A DNA stretch of 64,000 bases, from assembly GCA_041918155.1 (NCBI GenBank), contig JAYRWH010000010.1, positions 1 through 64,000 on the forward strand, written 5' to 3'. A program made the translations under genes and the position numbers. This document shows, one piece after another, positions 1-9,200 of this stretch. The notes below the pieces were generated by a model that was not told where the DNA came from, made no database searches, and was given only the letters and a program-made list of their open reading frames with translations. The DNA comes from UBA668 sp041918155 (GTDB lineage: Bacteria > Actinomycetota > Acidimicrobiia > Acidimicrobiales > Ilumatobacteraceae). Each line of letters begins with the position of its first letter. Positions within the stretch are counted from its first letter, which is position 1.

Positions 1-1152
1 ATCGTGCAGGCCAAGGGTGTGCGCGAGGTCGTGAAGGTCAAGTCGATGGCCACCCAGGAGATCGGCCTCAACGAGGCACTCGCCGCGCACGGCATCGAGG
101 CCAAGGAGACCGACCTGGCCGAGCTGATCGTGCAACTCGCCGACGACCGGCCGTCGCACATCCTCGTGCCCGCGATCCACCGCGGCCGCGCCGAGATCAA
201 GGACATCTTCGATCAGCACATGCCCGGTGTCGACCACGCCGCGCTCACCACCGAGCCAGAGGTGCTCGCCGGCGCCGCTCGCACCCACCTGCGCGAGCGC
301 TTCCTGCGCGCCGAAGTGGCGATCTCCGGCGCGAACTTCGCAATCGCCGAGACCGGCACGATCGTGGTGGTGGAGAGCGAGGGCAACGGCCGCATGTGCC
401 TCACCCTCCCGCAGACCCTGATCACGGTGATGGGCATCGAGAAGGTGCTGCCCGAATGGCGCGACCTCGAGGTGTTCCTCCAGCTGCTGCCGCGCTCGTC
501 GACGGGTGAGCGGATGAACCCGTACACATCGTTGTGGACGGGCGTGACCCCCGGCGACGGCCCGCAGGAGTTCCACCTGGTGCTGCTCGACAACGGCCGC
601 ACCCGCGCGCTGGCCGACGAACTCGGCCGCACCGCGCTGCACTGCATCCGCTGCTCGGCCTGCCTCAACGTGTGCCCGGTGTACGAGCGTGCCGGCGGGC
701 ATGCGTACGGCTCGGTATACCCGGGCCCGATCGGCGCGGTACTCACGCCGCAACTCACCGGTCTCACCGGCGGCCACGACCCGAACGACTCGTTGCCGTT
801 CGCCTCGTCGCTGTGCGGTGCGTGCTACGAGGTCTGCCCGGTGAAGATCGACCTGCCGTCGATGCTCGTGCAACTTCGTCGCGAGCATGTCGCCGCCCGG
901 GCCGCGCAGTCGGGAGTGCCGTCACCCGAAGCCATGGCCATGAAGGCGGCATCCTGGGTGATGACCGACTCGGGCCGGTGGGCCAAGCTCGGCCGCCTCA
1001 CCCGTCTCGGTCGCCCGTTCCTGCGGCGCGGCCGTCTGGTGGCGCCGGTGCCCGGCGTGGAGCGCTGGACCGGCGCCCGCGATCTGCCCACCCCGCCCAC
1101 GGAGACGTTCCGTGAGTGGTGGGAACGCACACGTGGAGGTGAGCCATCATGA
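1..1152 (+). CDS. lutB: Lactate utilisation iron-sulfur protein LutB (5' truncated)
   Basis: The reading frame is open from the first base, so the start lies outside the window; 383 residues are present of a family that is usually about 470. LutB is the iron-sulfur subunit of the LutABC complex that oxidises L-lactate to pyruvate. Two four-cysteine ferredoxin-type motifs are visible, CIRCSACLNVCP (about 643-680) and CGACYEVCP (about 811-845), after an N-terminal LUD-type domain containing AETGTIVVVES. The stop overlaps the lutC start by ATGA, and rhaB and a rhamnosidase follow in the same operon. This suggests that it handles lactate formed from rhamnose-derived lactaldehyde (inference). Confidence 0.88.
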   Translation: MVQAKGVREVVKVKSMATQEIGLNEALAAHGIEAKETDLAELIVQLADDRPSHILVPAIHRGRAEIKDIFDQHMPGVDHAALTTEPEVLAGAARTHLRERFLRAEVAISGANFAIAETGTIVVVESEGNGRMCLTLPQTLITVMGIEKVLPEWRDLEVFLQLLPRSSTGERMNPYTSLWTGVTPGDGPQEFHLVLLDNGRTRALADELGRTALHCIRCSACLNVCPVYERAGGHAYGSVYPGPIGAVLTPQLTGLTGGHDPNDSLPFASSLCGACYEVCPVKIDLPSMLVQLRREHVAARAAQSGVPSPEAMAMKAASWVMTDSGRWAKLGRLTRLGRPFLRRGRLVAPVPGVERWTGARDLPTPPTETFREWWERTRGGEPS

Positions 1153-1787
1153 CCGACGCCCGCAGCGATGTGCTCCTGCGTATCCGTGGGGCGATCGGCG
1201 ACACGGTGGCGCCGCCGATCGTGCGTGGGTACGTGCAGGTCGGCGAGCATTCCGTGGGCTCGGACCCCGTCGTCGACCTGTTCGCCGAACGGGTGGAGGA
1301 CTACAAGGCCACCGTCGTGCGTTGCGCCGACGATCTCGCCGAGATCGCCCGTTGCATCCGCGAGCAGTTCGCCGCCCGCGGCATCACCCGCTGCCTGCTG
1401 GCGCCGGGCCTGGTCGACGGCCTGGGCGACCTGCTGCCCGGCTCCGCAGCCGATCACGTGGGCATCGATGTGCGCGAACTCGACGCCACCCCGGCGGTCG
1501 TCACCGGCTCGGTCGCGTCGATCGCGGAGACGGGCACGATCATCCTCGACGCCTCGCCGGAGTGCGGTCGGCGGGCGCTCAGCCTCGTGCCCGACGTGCA
1601 CGTGTGCCTCGTCGCTCGCGGCTCGGTCGCCGGCACCGTGCCTGAGGCGCTGGCGCTGGTGGATCGCACGGCACCGCTCACCACCATCAGCGGCCCGTCG
1701 GCCACGAGCGACATCGAACTGCATCGGGTGGAGGGTGTGCACGGCCCGCGCACGCTGATCGTCATCATCAGCGGAGCCGGCGAATGA
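1149..1787 (+). CDS. lutC: LUD-domain protein LutC
   Basis: A 212-residue protein made of a single LUD domain, the third component of the LutABC lactate oxidation system. The family signature appears as SIAETGTIILDAS near residue 120 and matches the related motif in the preceding LutB. The ATG overlaps the lutB stop and the stop overlaps the rhaB start, so the three genes are translationally coupled. It has no cysteine cluster, as expected for LutC. Its exact biochemical role in the complex is poorly defined. Confidence 0.85.
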   Translation: MTDARSDVLLRIRGAIGDTVAPPIVRGYVQVGEHSVGSDPVVDLFAERVEDYKATVVRCADDLAEIARCIREQFAARGITRCLLAPGLVDGLGDLLPGSAADHVGIDVRELDATPAVVTGSVASIAETGTIILDASPECGRRALSLVPDVHVCLVARGSVAGTVPEALALVDRTAPLTTISGPSATSDIELHRVEGVHGPRTLIVIISGAGE

Positions 1788-3130
1788 CCATCGTCGCCGC
1801 CGTCGACTGCGGCGCCACTTCGGTGCGCGTGTGCCGAATCGATCTCGATGCGCCGGGGCTCGTGCCCGAGGTCGTGCACCGCGTACCGCACGCGCCCGTC
1901 GCCGACGCGGCCGGTCATCTGCGGTGGGACTGGCAGCTGATCACGCGGGCTGTGGAGGAGGGGCTGGAGCGGTGCCTCGCGCTCGGTCCGCTGGCCTCCA
2001 TCGGCATCGACACCTGGGCCGTCGACTACGGCCTGCTCGATGAAAGCGGTGCGCTGCTCAGCGCGCCGTACTCGTACCGCGACCACCGCACCGACGCCTA
2101 CCGCGCCATCGTCGACGGCTACGGGGCGGCGGCGATGTACGGCATCAACGGCTTGCAGCTGCAGCCGTTCAACACGATCTTCCAGCTCGCGAATCACGAC
2201 CGCGACGAGTTGGGTCGCGCCCGTCGCCTGTTGTGGCTGCCGGAGTTGTTGGTGCACCACCTCACCGGCGTCGCTGTCACCGAACGCACGAGCGCGGGCT
2301 GCTCGGGCCTCGTTGACCTCGCCCAGGATGACTGGTCATCCGACATGCTCGCCCTCGCCGGCGTGAACGCCGACCTGCTCGGCGCGCTCGTCACGGCCGG
2401 GAGCGTGGTCGGTGCATGGCGCGGCGTGCCGGTGTCGCTCGTGGGCGGTCACGACACGGCCTCGGCGGTCATCGGCATGGGTCGTTGCGCGATGGGCGGC
2501 TCGGTGTTCGTGGCCTCCGGCACCTGGATGCTGGCGGGCATCGAGCGCCCGCAAGCCGACACCTCCGAGTGGGCTCGATCGCGCAACTACACGAACGAGG
2601 CGGGTGCCCTCGGCGGCGTCCGCTTCCTGCGCAACGTCACCGGCTTCTGGCTGCTTGAACAGTGCCGTGTGCAATGGCCGGGGCTGAGTCTCGGCGAGCT
2701 GCTCGAGTCGGCCGTACGTCAAGGCGACGCGGTGCCGCTGGTCGACGTCGACGACGAGTCCCTGCGGGCACCAGCCGAGATGCTCGCGGCGTACACGGCG
2801 CTCGCCGGTCTGCCCCGCGACACGGAGCCGGGTTTGGTGACGCGCAGCATCATCGAATCGATCGCCGGGCGGACGGCGCAAGTCGTGGCGCAGCTGGGCG
2901 AGGTCGAGCACTTCGACGACATCGTGCTCTTCGGCGGAGCGGCGCGCATGGCGCTGCTGGTGGAACGGCTCGCCGCGCTGACTGGCATGTCGGTGCGCGT
3001 CGGCTCGGCCGAAGCCGCCGCCATCGGCAATGCGATCATCCAAGGCATCGCCATCGGTGCCATCCACTCACTCGACGACGGGCGCTCGCGCATCGGATGC
3101 GAACCGTCCACCAGAAAGGTCCATCCATGA
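1784..3130 (+). CDS. rhaB: Rhamnulokinase (FGGY kinase)
   Basis: A 448-residue FGGY-family sugar kinase, expected to phosphorylate L-rhamnulose with ATP. The N-terminal phosphate loop reads AAVDCGATSVRV and the central motif GGHDTASAVIGM is typical of rhamnulokinases; FGGAARMALLVERLA is the C-terminal adenosine-site region. It overlaps lutC by 4 bp and the following GH78 gene by 4 bp. The neighbouring rhamnosidase supports rhamnose over other sugars. Isomerase and aldolase genes are not in the window and may lie upstream. Confidence 0.85.
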   Translation: MTIVAAVDCGATSVRVCRIDLDAPGLVPEVVHRVPHAPVADAAGHLRWDWQLITRAVEEGLERCLALGPLASIGIDTWAVDYGLLDESGALLSAPYSYRDHRTDAYRAIVDGYGAAAMYGINGLQLQPFNTIFQLANHDRDELGRARRLLWLPELLVHHLTGVAVTERTSAGCSGLVDLAQDDWSSDMLALAGVNADLLGALVTAGSVVGAWRGVPVSLVGGHDTASAVIGMGRCAMGGSVFVASGTWMLAGIERPQADTSEWARSRNYTNEAGALGGVRFLRNVTGFWLLEQCRVQWPGLSLGELLESAVRQGDAVPLVDVDDESLRAPAEMLAAYTALAGLPRDTEPGLVTRSIIESIAGRTAQVVAQLGEVEHFDDIVLFGGAARMALLVERLAALTGMSVRVGSAEAAAIGNAIIQGIAIGAIHSLDDGRSRIGCEPSTRKVHP

Positions 3131-5628
3131 GTCACAACTGGAGCGCATCGTTCATCGCCGCCCCGCAGGTAGCGCGGCCCGACCCTGAGGAGGCCAAGCA
3201 GCCGCTCCCGGCCGTCTATGCTCGCAAAGAGTTCCAGGTCGGCGGCGGGCTGGTCGCGGCCACCGTGTCGTTCACCGCGATCGGGCTGATCGAGCTGTGG
3301 CTCAACGGGCAGCGGGTGGGCGACGAACTGCTGGTGCCCGGCTGGACGGAGTACGCCGACCGAGTGCGGGTGAGCACGTTCGATGTCACTGCGCAGCTGG
3401 TGCTCGGGGCGAACGCACTCGGGGCGATCCTCGGTGAGGGCTGGGCCGTCGGCTCGATGGGGTTCACTCGCGTGAATCATGTGTGGAACGACCGCGCGCT
3501 GGGATTCGTGCAACTCGAGCTGCAGTACAGCGATCGCACGGAGGTGATCGGTAGCGACGACAGCTGGCGCCTCGGCGGCGGGGCGATCGTGTTCGACTCG
3601 ATCTACGACGGCGAGACCTACGACGCCCGGCTGTACCCGCACGGATGGGACCGGCCGGGGTTCGACGACTCCGCGTGGGCGGCGGCAGAGGTTGCCGACT
3701 GGGACCTCGGCACCCTGTTCGTCACCGACGCGCCCCCAGTACGCGAGATCGAGCTCCTCCCGGTGAGGGAAGTCATCCGCACTGCTGCGGGCCGCACCGT
3801 GCTCGACTTCGGTCAGAACTTCGCCGGGTGGGTGCGCTTCACCCTCGATGCGCCGGCCGGCACCACGATCGTGCTGCACCACACCGAGGTGATGATCCAT
3901 GGCGAGCCCGACTTCGAGCCGAACCGCACGGCACTCACCACAGACACCTACATCCATGCCGGCGACGGTCCCGTCACGTGGGAACCCCGGCTGACGTTCC
4001 ACGGCTTCCGCTACGTCGACATCGATGGCTGGCCGGGTGAACTCGACCCGGCCGCGTTCACGGGTGTGGTGATCCACACGGACATGGCGCGCACGGGCTG
4101 GTTCGAGTGCTCGAACGAGATGATCAACCAGTTCCATGCCAATGTCGTGTGGTCGACCCGCGGCAACTTCGTGTCGTTGCCGACCGACTGCCCACAGCGC
4201 GACGAGCGCCTGGGCTGGACCGGCGACATCAACGCGTTCGCGCCGACCGCCACATTCCTCTACGACGTGCACGGAATCCTGGGTTCGTGGCTGGAGGACC
4301 TTGCCGCCGGCCAGAAGCGATTCGGTGGCGTGCCGATGTTCGCGCCCGAGTTGTTCCGCGGCAGCCCGATGCCGCTCACCGCTCTGTGGGCCGACGTGAC
4401 GGTGAGCCTGCCGTGGCACCTCTATCAGGAGTACGGCGACCGGGAGGTGCTCGAGCGCCAGTACTGGTCGGCCAAGTCGTACATCGACGGCGTCGAGGCA
4501 ACCATGCTCGACGAGAACGACCTGATCTCCACCGGCTTCCAGTACGGCGACTGGGTGGATCCGGACGCGCCGCCGAAGAACCCGGGAGCGGGCAAGACCA
4601 ACACGTTCCTCATCGCCGGCGTGTTCTACATCCGCACGACGGCGGAGATGGCGCAGATCGCGGAGGTCTTGGGCGAGCAGGCCGACGCCGAACGCTATTG
4701 GACGCTGCACCGTCGCGTGCGCGACGCCTTCCGTCGCGAGTGGATCACGCCGTCCGGCCGCCTTGTGAACGAGACCGTTTCGGCCTACTCGCTCGCCGTC
4801 TGCTTCGGTGCGTTCGAGGACGACCAGATGGAGGTCGCCGGTCGCCGCCTCGCCTCGCTGGTCGCGTGGGGCAGGCGCACCATCACCACGGGCTTCGCGG
4901 GCACTCCGTACGTCCTGCCCGCGCTGACGCGCACGGGCTACACCGACCTCGCCTACCGGATGATGCTCACCACCGAGTGCCCTTCGGTGCTCTACCCACT
5001 GACGATGGGTGCCACGACGGTGTGGGAGCGCTGGGACGCGATGAAGCCCGACGGCAGCCTCAACAGCACTGGCATGACCTCGTTCAACCACTACGCGCTG
5101 GGTGCCGTTGCGGAATGGCTACATGCCACGGTAATCGGGCTACAGCGCACCGGCGTTGCGTACAGCGCGGTGCGGATCGCCCCCGTGCCGGGTGACGGCC
5201 TCACGCACGCCAGCGCCGCGCACGAGACACCCCGCGGGCGCCTCGAGGTGTCGTGGCGGATCGACGGCGACTCGCTGGATCTCCACGTGACGATTCCCGA
5301 AGGGGTCGCCGCCACCGTCGTGCTGCCACGTCACCCCGACGGGGCGGTCCACGAGGTCGCAGGCGGATCGCACACCTGGAACTACGCGATGGCCGCGGAT
5401 CCCGCGCCGGGCTACGCGCTCGACACACCGATGAGGGTGCTGATGCGCGACAAGAAGGTGTGGCCGGCGCTCGTGGAGGCCGTCTCGCGGCACCGCGCCG
5501 ACGACGCCCCGTGGACCAAGTTCGACGACATCCTGGTGAAGTCCAGCCCGGCCAACTACCTCAACCCGTGGCTGCCCACCCCTGAGTTCGAGGCGGCACT
5601 TCGGGAGGCCGTCGGCGCCGAGGGCTGA
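3127..5628 (+). CDS. Alpha-L-rhamnosidase (GH78), cytoplasmic
   Basis: An 833-residue protein beginning MSHNWSASFIAAPQ. I chose the ATG at 3127 because it overlaps the rhaB stop; the frame is open further upstream but that part is antisense-like noise. The order fits GH78: an N-terminal beta domain with LNGQRVGDELLVPGWTEY, a second carbohydrate-binding-like domain with YDGETYDARL, then the (alpha/alpha)6 barrel. The barrel has the family motif LPTDCPQRDERLGWTGD near residue 355, whose acidic residues form the active site, and a C-terminal beta domain. No signal peptide is visible, so it probably cleaves imported rhamnosides. The released rhamnose would feed RhaB. Confidence 0.88.
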   Translation: MSHNWSASFIAAPQVARPDPEEAKQPLPAVYARKEFQVGGGLVAATVSFTAIGLIELWLNGQRVGDELLVPGWTEYADRVRVSTFDVTAQLVLGANALGAILGEGWAVGSMGFTRVNHVWNDRALGFVQLELQYSDRTEVIGSDDSWRLGGGAIVFDSIYDGETYDARLYPHGWDRPGFDDSAWAAAEVADWDLGTLFVTDAPPVREIELLPVREVIRTAAGRTVLDFGQNFAGWVRFTLDAPAGTTIVLHHTEVMIHGEPDFEPNRTALTTDTYIHAGDGPVTWEPRLTFHGFRYVDIDGWPGELDPAAFTGVVIHTDMARTGWFECSNEMINQFHANVVWSTRGNFVSLPTDCPQRDERLGWTGDINAFAPTATFLYDVHGILGSWLEDLAAGQKRFGGVPMFAPELFRGSPMPLTALWADVTVSLPWHLYQEYGDREVLERQYWSAKSYIDGVEATMLDENDLISTGFQYGDWVDPDAPPKNPGAGKTNTFLIAGVFYIRTTAEMAQIAEVLGEQADAERYWTLHRRVRDAFRREWITPSGRLVNETVSAYSLAVCFGAFEDDQMEVAGRRLASLVAWGRRTITTGFAGTPYVLPALTRTGYTDLAYRMMLTTECPSVLYPLTMGATTVWERWDAMKPDGSLNSTGMTSFNHYALGAVAEWLHATVIGLQRTGVAYSAVRIAPVPGDGLTHASAAHETPRGRLEVSWRIDGDSLDLHVTIPEGVAATVVLPRHPDGAVHEVAGGSHTWNYAMAADPAPGYALDTPMRVLMRDKKVWPALVEAVSRHRADDAPWTKFDDILVKSSPANYLNPWLPTPEFEAALREAVGAEG

Positions 5629-5630
5629 CC

Positions 5631-6803
5631 TCAGCCGTCCTGTTGCGGGTTGTAGCCGTCGAGCAGAAGCGGATGATCGTGCGACATGATCGGCCCGGTG
5701 GTGATGTAGTCGGGGCCGATCCACAGGTGCATCATCTGGTCGTTGGCGAGGGGGTACAGCCTGCCACCGCGGGCGAGGCAGTCGCTCTCGCTCAGCCAGA
5801 TGTCGGAATCGTCTTCGATGAGCGAAGTGACAAGGCCCCCGACGGTGCACACCTCAGCGTGAGCGTGCCACACGTCGTACGGGCCGGTGAACCCGTCCGG
5901 GGCGGTGTTCTTGACGACATAGCTGACGCCGGCAAACTCGGCGTCCGGGCCCTCGCCGTCGTACAGCAAGATGTTCGGCGCGAGAAGGTCGAACGTGCCG
6001 GTGCCGAGATCGCCGTGGAAGAGATAGTGGGCGCCGATGCCGTAGAGGCTGAGCGTGTTCTTCGTCCACCCGGCGGCCACTGCGTCGGCAGCGGTCGGGA
6101 ACCTGTTCTGCCAGCTCGCGATGACGGCGTCCACCTCCGCCTTTGTGTCGGGCGGCAGCTCCGCGTAGGTGATGTCGCTTTCGGCGTGTTCGTGGGCCGT
6201 GGTCGGCACCGTGGCGCCCGCGGCGTCGGTGACCGGGGGGAGGGTGGCGTTGGTGTGGTCGTGAGCGGCCTCGTCGCCGATGGCGACGGCCGAACCGTGC
6301 ACGTGTTCGGCCGTGCTGGGAGCGGTGAGCACGATCGTCGTGGCCACCAACACGCCGGCCGGCACGACCGCCGCTGCGGCGAGGAGTGAGCGGCGCAAGT
6401 TGGCGAGGAGGTGCGGGGCGACCAGCGCGGCGATCGCGGTGACGACGAGCACGCCTTCGAGCACGACACACAGCACATCGATCGCGGCGGCGGGCTGCTG
6501 GCCGCCGTCACCCGACCAGTTGGGCAGGCCGGCAATGCGGCTGACGGCCCACACGGCGATGAAGGCCAAGTTGCTGACGATCGTGGCGAACAGCCAGCGG
6601 GCGCGCCCGCTGGTGAGGAGCGCCGCGCCCAGCGCGAGCTGACACCATCCGGCGACCGCGAAGGCCACGCCCATCCTCGTCGAGTCCTGGGCATGTTGGG
6701 GCACCATCACCAGGTGGATCGCTCCCGCGGCGATCGCCAGCGTGGCGAGGAGCCAGCGCAGGGCCGGGCTCGGCAAGGGATGCTCCGTGGTGCTGTCGTC
6801 CAT
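5631..6803 (-). CDS. Membrane protein with His-rich linker and large outer domain, unknown function
   Basis: A 390-residue protein not recognised as a named family. The first ~150 residues contain about four to five hydrophobic segments (for example LLATLAIAAGAIHLVMV and VVPAGVLVATTIVLTAP). A histidine-rich linker with HVHGS, HDHTN and HEHAES follows, then a ~190-residue soluble domain with GIGAHYLFHGDLG, YDVWHAHAEVC and SHDHP. The many His residues suggest a metal-binding or metal-sensing role (inference). Its stop is 2 bp from the rhamnosidase stop on the other strand. It lies 4 bp downstream of the tetR stop, so it may be co-transcribed with that regulator. Confidence 0.7.
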   Translation of the reverse strand: MDDSTTEHPLPSPALRWLLATLAIAAGAIHLVMVPQHAQDSTRMGVAFAVAGWCQLALGAALLTSGRARWLFATIVSNLAFIAVWAVSRIAGLPNWSGDGGQQPAAAIDVLCVVLEGVLVVTAIAALVAPHLLANLRRSLLAAAAVVPAGVLVATTIVLTAPSTAEHVHGSAVAIGDEAAHDHTNATLPPVTDAAGATVPTTAHEHAESDITYAELPPDTKAEVDAVIASWQNRFPTAADAVAAGWTKNTLSLYGIGAHYLFHGDLGTGTFDLLAPNILLYDGEGPDAEFAGVSYVVKNTAPDGFTGPYDVWHAHAEVCTVGGLVTSLIEDDSDIWLSESDCLARGGRLYPLANDQMMHLWIGPDYITTGPIMSHDHPLLLDGYNPQQDG

Positions 6804-6807
6804 CGTG

Positions 6808-7398
6808 TTAGCCCACGAGCAGGGAACGCAACACCTCGACGCAGCGGCGTGCCTCTTCGTCGAGATCGGCGCGGCCGCCAGTGCTCAGCCAGCGCTCGTT
6901 GGCGATGGTCATCACCGTGCTCACCAGGCCGGCCGCGAGCCGGGCCCGCACATCGGCGTCCGGGTCGTTCTCGTAGCGGTGGCGGATCATCTGGGCGATT
7001 GCCGTGGCGACGCGGTCGTGCATGAACGTGCTCGCGTTCGCCGCGGTGGATCGCTTCAGCAGTTCGTAGCGCTCGAACTGGCGACCGGCGTCGCTGATCA
7101 ACTCCTGGTTGATGATGTCGAGCGCGTTGAGCATCGCCACCATGGCGGGCTCGTCGGCCGGCCGGGCGGCAAACGCCTCGCCCATGCGCTCCATGAAGCC
7201 GTCGAGTTCGGGGTAGAGCACGGCCTCCTTGCTGGGGAAGTAACGAAAGAACGTGCGTGGGGCGACGTTGGCTCGATCGGCGATCTGTTGCACCGTCGTG
7301 GCGTCGAAGCCCTGGGTGCTGAACAGCTCCCAGGCGACGTCCTCGATGAGTTGGCGCGTCGCGTCCTTCTTGCGGTCGCGAAGAGACGCATTGGGCAT
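6808..7398 (-). CDS. TetR-family repressor, exporter-linked
   Basis: A 196-residue regulator. I start it at 7398 (MPNASLRDRKKDATRQ) because the helix-turn-helix begins right after; the longer frame to 7539 would run through the operator and promoter. The DNA-binding domain reads TVQQIADRANVAPRTFFRYF around residues 33-52. The gene is divergent from an MFS exporter, with the 30-bp interrupted palindrome at 7467-7496 between them. This is the usual arrangement of a self-regulating drug-efflux repressor. The ligand is unknown. Confidence 0.85.
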   Translation of the reverse strand: MPNASLRDRKKDATRQLIEDVAWELFSTQGFDATTVQQIADRANVAPRTFFRYFPSKEAVLYPELDGFMERMGEAFAARPADEPAMVAMLNALDIINQELISDAGRQFERYELLKRSTAANASTFMHDRVATAIAQMIRHRYENDPDADVRARLAAGLVSTVMTIANERWLSTGGRADLDEEARRCVEVLRSLLVG

Positions 7399-7466
7399 GG
7401 CCACGACGTCAGCGTAACCAAGCCTGAGCTGGGGGAATGTTATGGCCACCGTGCAGCGGTGCCGGA

Positions 7467-7496
7467 TGTCACCGTTGCATAATGGCATAAGTGACA
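7467..7496. promoter_or_regulatory. Probable TetR operator between tetR and MFS exporter
   Basis: An interrupted palindrome: TGTCAC, 3 bp, TGC, 6 bp, GCA, 3 bp, GTGACA. Nine of the fifteen positions of each half match. It lies 69 bp upstream of the repressor start and 41 bp upstream of the exporter start, where it would cover the divergent promoters. Binding by the adjacent TetR protein is inferred from position. Confidence 0.6.
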
Positions 7497-7537
7497 CTTG
7501 AATGGAGACAACCCACCTGTGAGAGGCCATTCCCCCC

Positions 7538-9148
7538 ATGAGCCACCCCGCAACTGTGCGCGACGAGGAGATTCCCCGACGCGTCTACGAACGCCGCTGG
7601 TACATCCTCGTTGTGCTCTGCTTGAGCCTGCTGGTCATTGTCTTGGCCAACACGTCGATGAACGTGGCCCTGCCGACGATGGCGCACGATCTCCAGCTCA
7701 CCACCTCGTCGATGCAATGGGTGGTCGACTCCTACGCCCTCGTGTTCGCCGGCCTGCTCTTCACGGCCGGCACGCTCGGGGACCGCTTTGGCCGCAAAGG
7801 GTTCCTGCAGGCCGGCCTGGTGGTGTTCGGTCTCGGCTCGGTGTACGCCACCTGGCTGGCCCACACCTCCGGTGAATTGATCGGTGCCCGTGCGGTCATG
7901 GGCCTCGGCGGCGCCTTGGTGATGCCGACCACACTGTCGATCCTGGTCAACACGTTCCCGGCCCGTGAGCGGGCCAAGGCGATCGCGATCTGGTCGGGGA
8001 TCGCCGGTGTCGGCGGCGCCGTCGGCCTCGCGCTCGGTGGCTGGCTGGTCGAGCACTTCTGGTGGGGCTCGACGTTCGCGATCAACTTGCCGGTGTGTGC
8101 CCTCGCGCTCGTCGCCGGTGGACTCCTGCTGCCGACCTCCAAAGATCCGGCCGCGCCGAAGGTCGATCTGGTCGGCTCCCTGCTGTCCATCGCCGGTCTG
8201 TGCCTGCTCGTGCTCGGCCTCATCGAAGCGCCGCACTGGGGCTGGTTGTCGATGACCACGATTCTCGCGCTCGGCTCAGGTGTGGTGCTGCTGACTGTCT
8301 TCTCCAAGTGGGAGCGGCACGCGCGTATGCCCATGCTGGACATCTCGCTGTTCCGCGACCGCCGCTTCGGCGTCAGCTCGCTCGGGATGACGCTGGTGTT
8401 CCTCGTGATGTTCGGGTTCTTCTTCATCTCGATCCAGTACTTCCAGCTCGTGCTCGGGTACGGTCCGTTCGAGAGCGGTGTGCGGGTCCTCCCGTTCATG
8501 CCGGCGATGATCGTCATGTCGGTACTGTCACCGCGGTTTGTGGTGCGTTTCGGCGCGCGCGTCGTCGTCGGTGTGGGCATGTTGCTCGCGGGCATCGGCG
8601 TGTTGATGTTCAGCCGCCTGCAGATCGACTCGTCGTACTCCGAGGTACTGGCCGGCATGTTCGTGATGACCACAGGCATGGGCCTCACCACGTCGCCGAT
8701 GACCAACCTCATCATGTCGTCGGTGCCTCGCGACAAGGCCGGGATGGGCTCGGCGATGAACGACACCACCCGCGAGCTGGGGACCACGCTCGGTGTCGCG
8801 ATCTTCGGCAGCCTGTTGGCGTCGTCCTACACCGGCAACCTGCCCTCGCAGATCTCGCTCCTGCCGGCAGCGGCCCGCGACGCGGTGCAAGGATCCCTCG
8901 GTGGGGCGCTGTACGTCAGCGAACAGATCGGTGGCGCGAACGGCGACAAGCTGGCGCTTGCCGCCCGGCAGGCGTGGATGCAAGGCGTGCACTTCGCCTT
9001 TGTCGTCGGTGCCGGCATCGTGTTCCTGGCGGCGCTCATCTCGTTCCTGTTCCTCGACGGTCGGGCGCAGCGGCCCGTCGCCCTATTCGACGACATCGTC
9101 CCCGATGACGCGAGCGAGCTGTTCGGCGAGGTCGTCGCCGGCGACTGA
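7538..9148 (+). CDS. MFS transporter, DHA2 (14-TM) drug exporter family
   Basis: A 536-residue integral membrane protein with about 14 hydrophobic segments, the size and topology of DHA2 (EmrB/QacA-like) proton-coupled exporters. Characteristic motifs are NTSMNVALPTMAHDL in the first helix, GDRFGRKG (motif A) near residue 85, and GVGGAVGLALGG (motif C-like) in the fifth helix. It is transcribed divergently from a TetR repressor with an operator-like palindrome between them, which suggests substrate-inducible efflux. The substrate cannot be read from the sequence. Confidence 0.88.
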   Translation: MSHPATVRDEEIPRRVYERRWYILVVLCLSLLVIVLANTSMNVALPTMAHDLQLTTSSMQWVVDSYALVFAGLLFTAGTLGDRFGRKGFLQAGLVVFGLGSVYATWLAHTSGELIGARAVMGLGGALVMPTTLSILVNTFPARERAKAIAIWSGIAGVGGAVGLALGGWLVEHFWWGSTFAINLPVCALALVAGGLLLPTSKDPAAPKVDLVGSLLSIAGLCLLVLGLIEAPHWGWLSMTTILALGSGVVLLTVFSKWERHARMPMLDISLFRDRRFGVSSLGMTLVFLVMFGFFFISIQYFQLVLGYGPFESGVRVLPFMPAMIVMSVLSPRFVVRFGARVVVGVGMLLAGIGVLMFSRLQIDSSYSEVLAGMFVMTTGMGLTTSPMTNLIMSSVPRDKAGMGSAMNDTTRELGTTLGVAIFGSLLASSYTGNLPSQISLLPAAARDAVQGSLGGALYVSEQIGGANGDKLALAARQAWMQGVHFAFVVGAGIVFLAALISFLFLDGRAQRPVALFDDIVPDDASELFGEVVAGD

Positions 9149-9200
9149 GATCGCGGCCGCACACGGGTTACGGCGCCGCGCCGTCTGGTAAGAACGGGTC

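Noticed and set aside
2719..5091. Long 790-codon open frame on the minus strand opposite the rhamnosidase
   Set aside because: High-GC antisense shadow with Arg/His/Val-rich noise and no family motif; the plus-strand GH78 gene explains the region.
9170..9184. ACGGC/GCCGT inverted repeat before the xylulokinase gene
   Set aside because: Short GC-rich arms expected by chance at this base composition.
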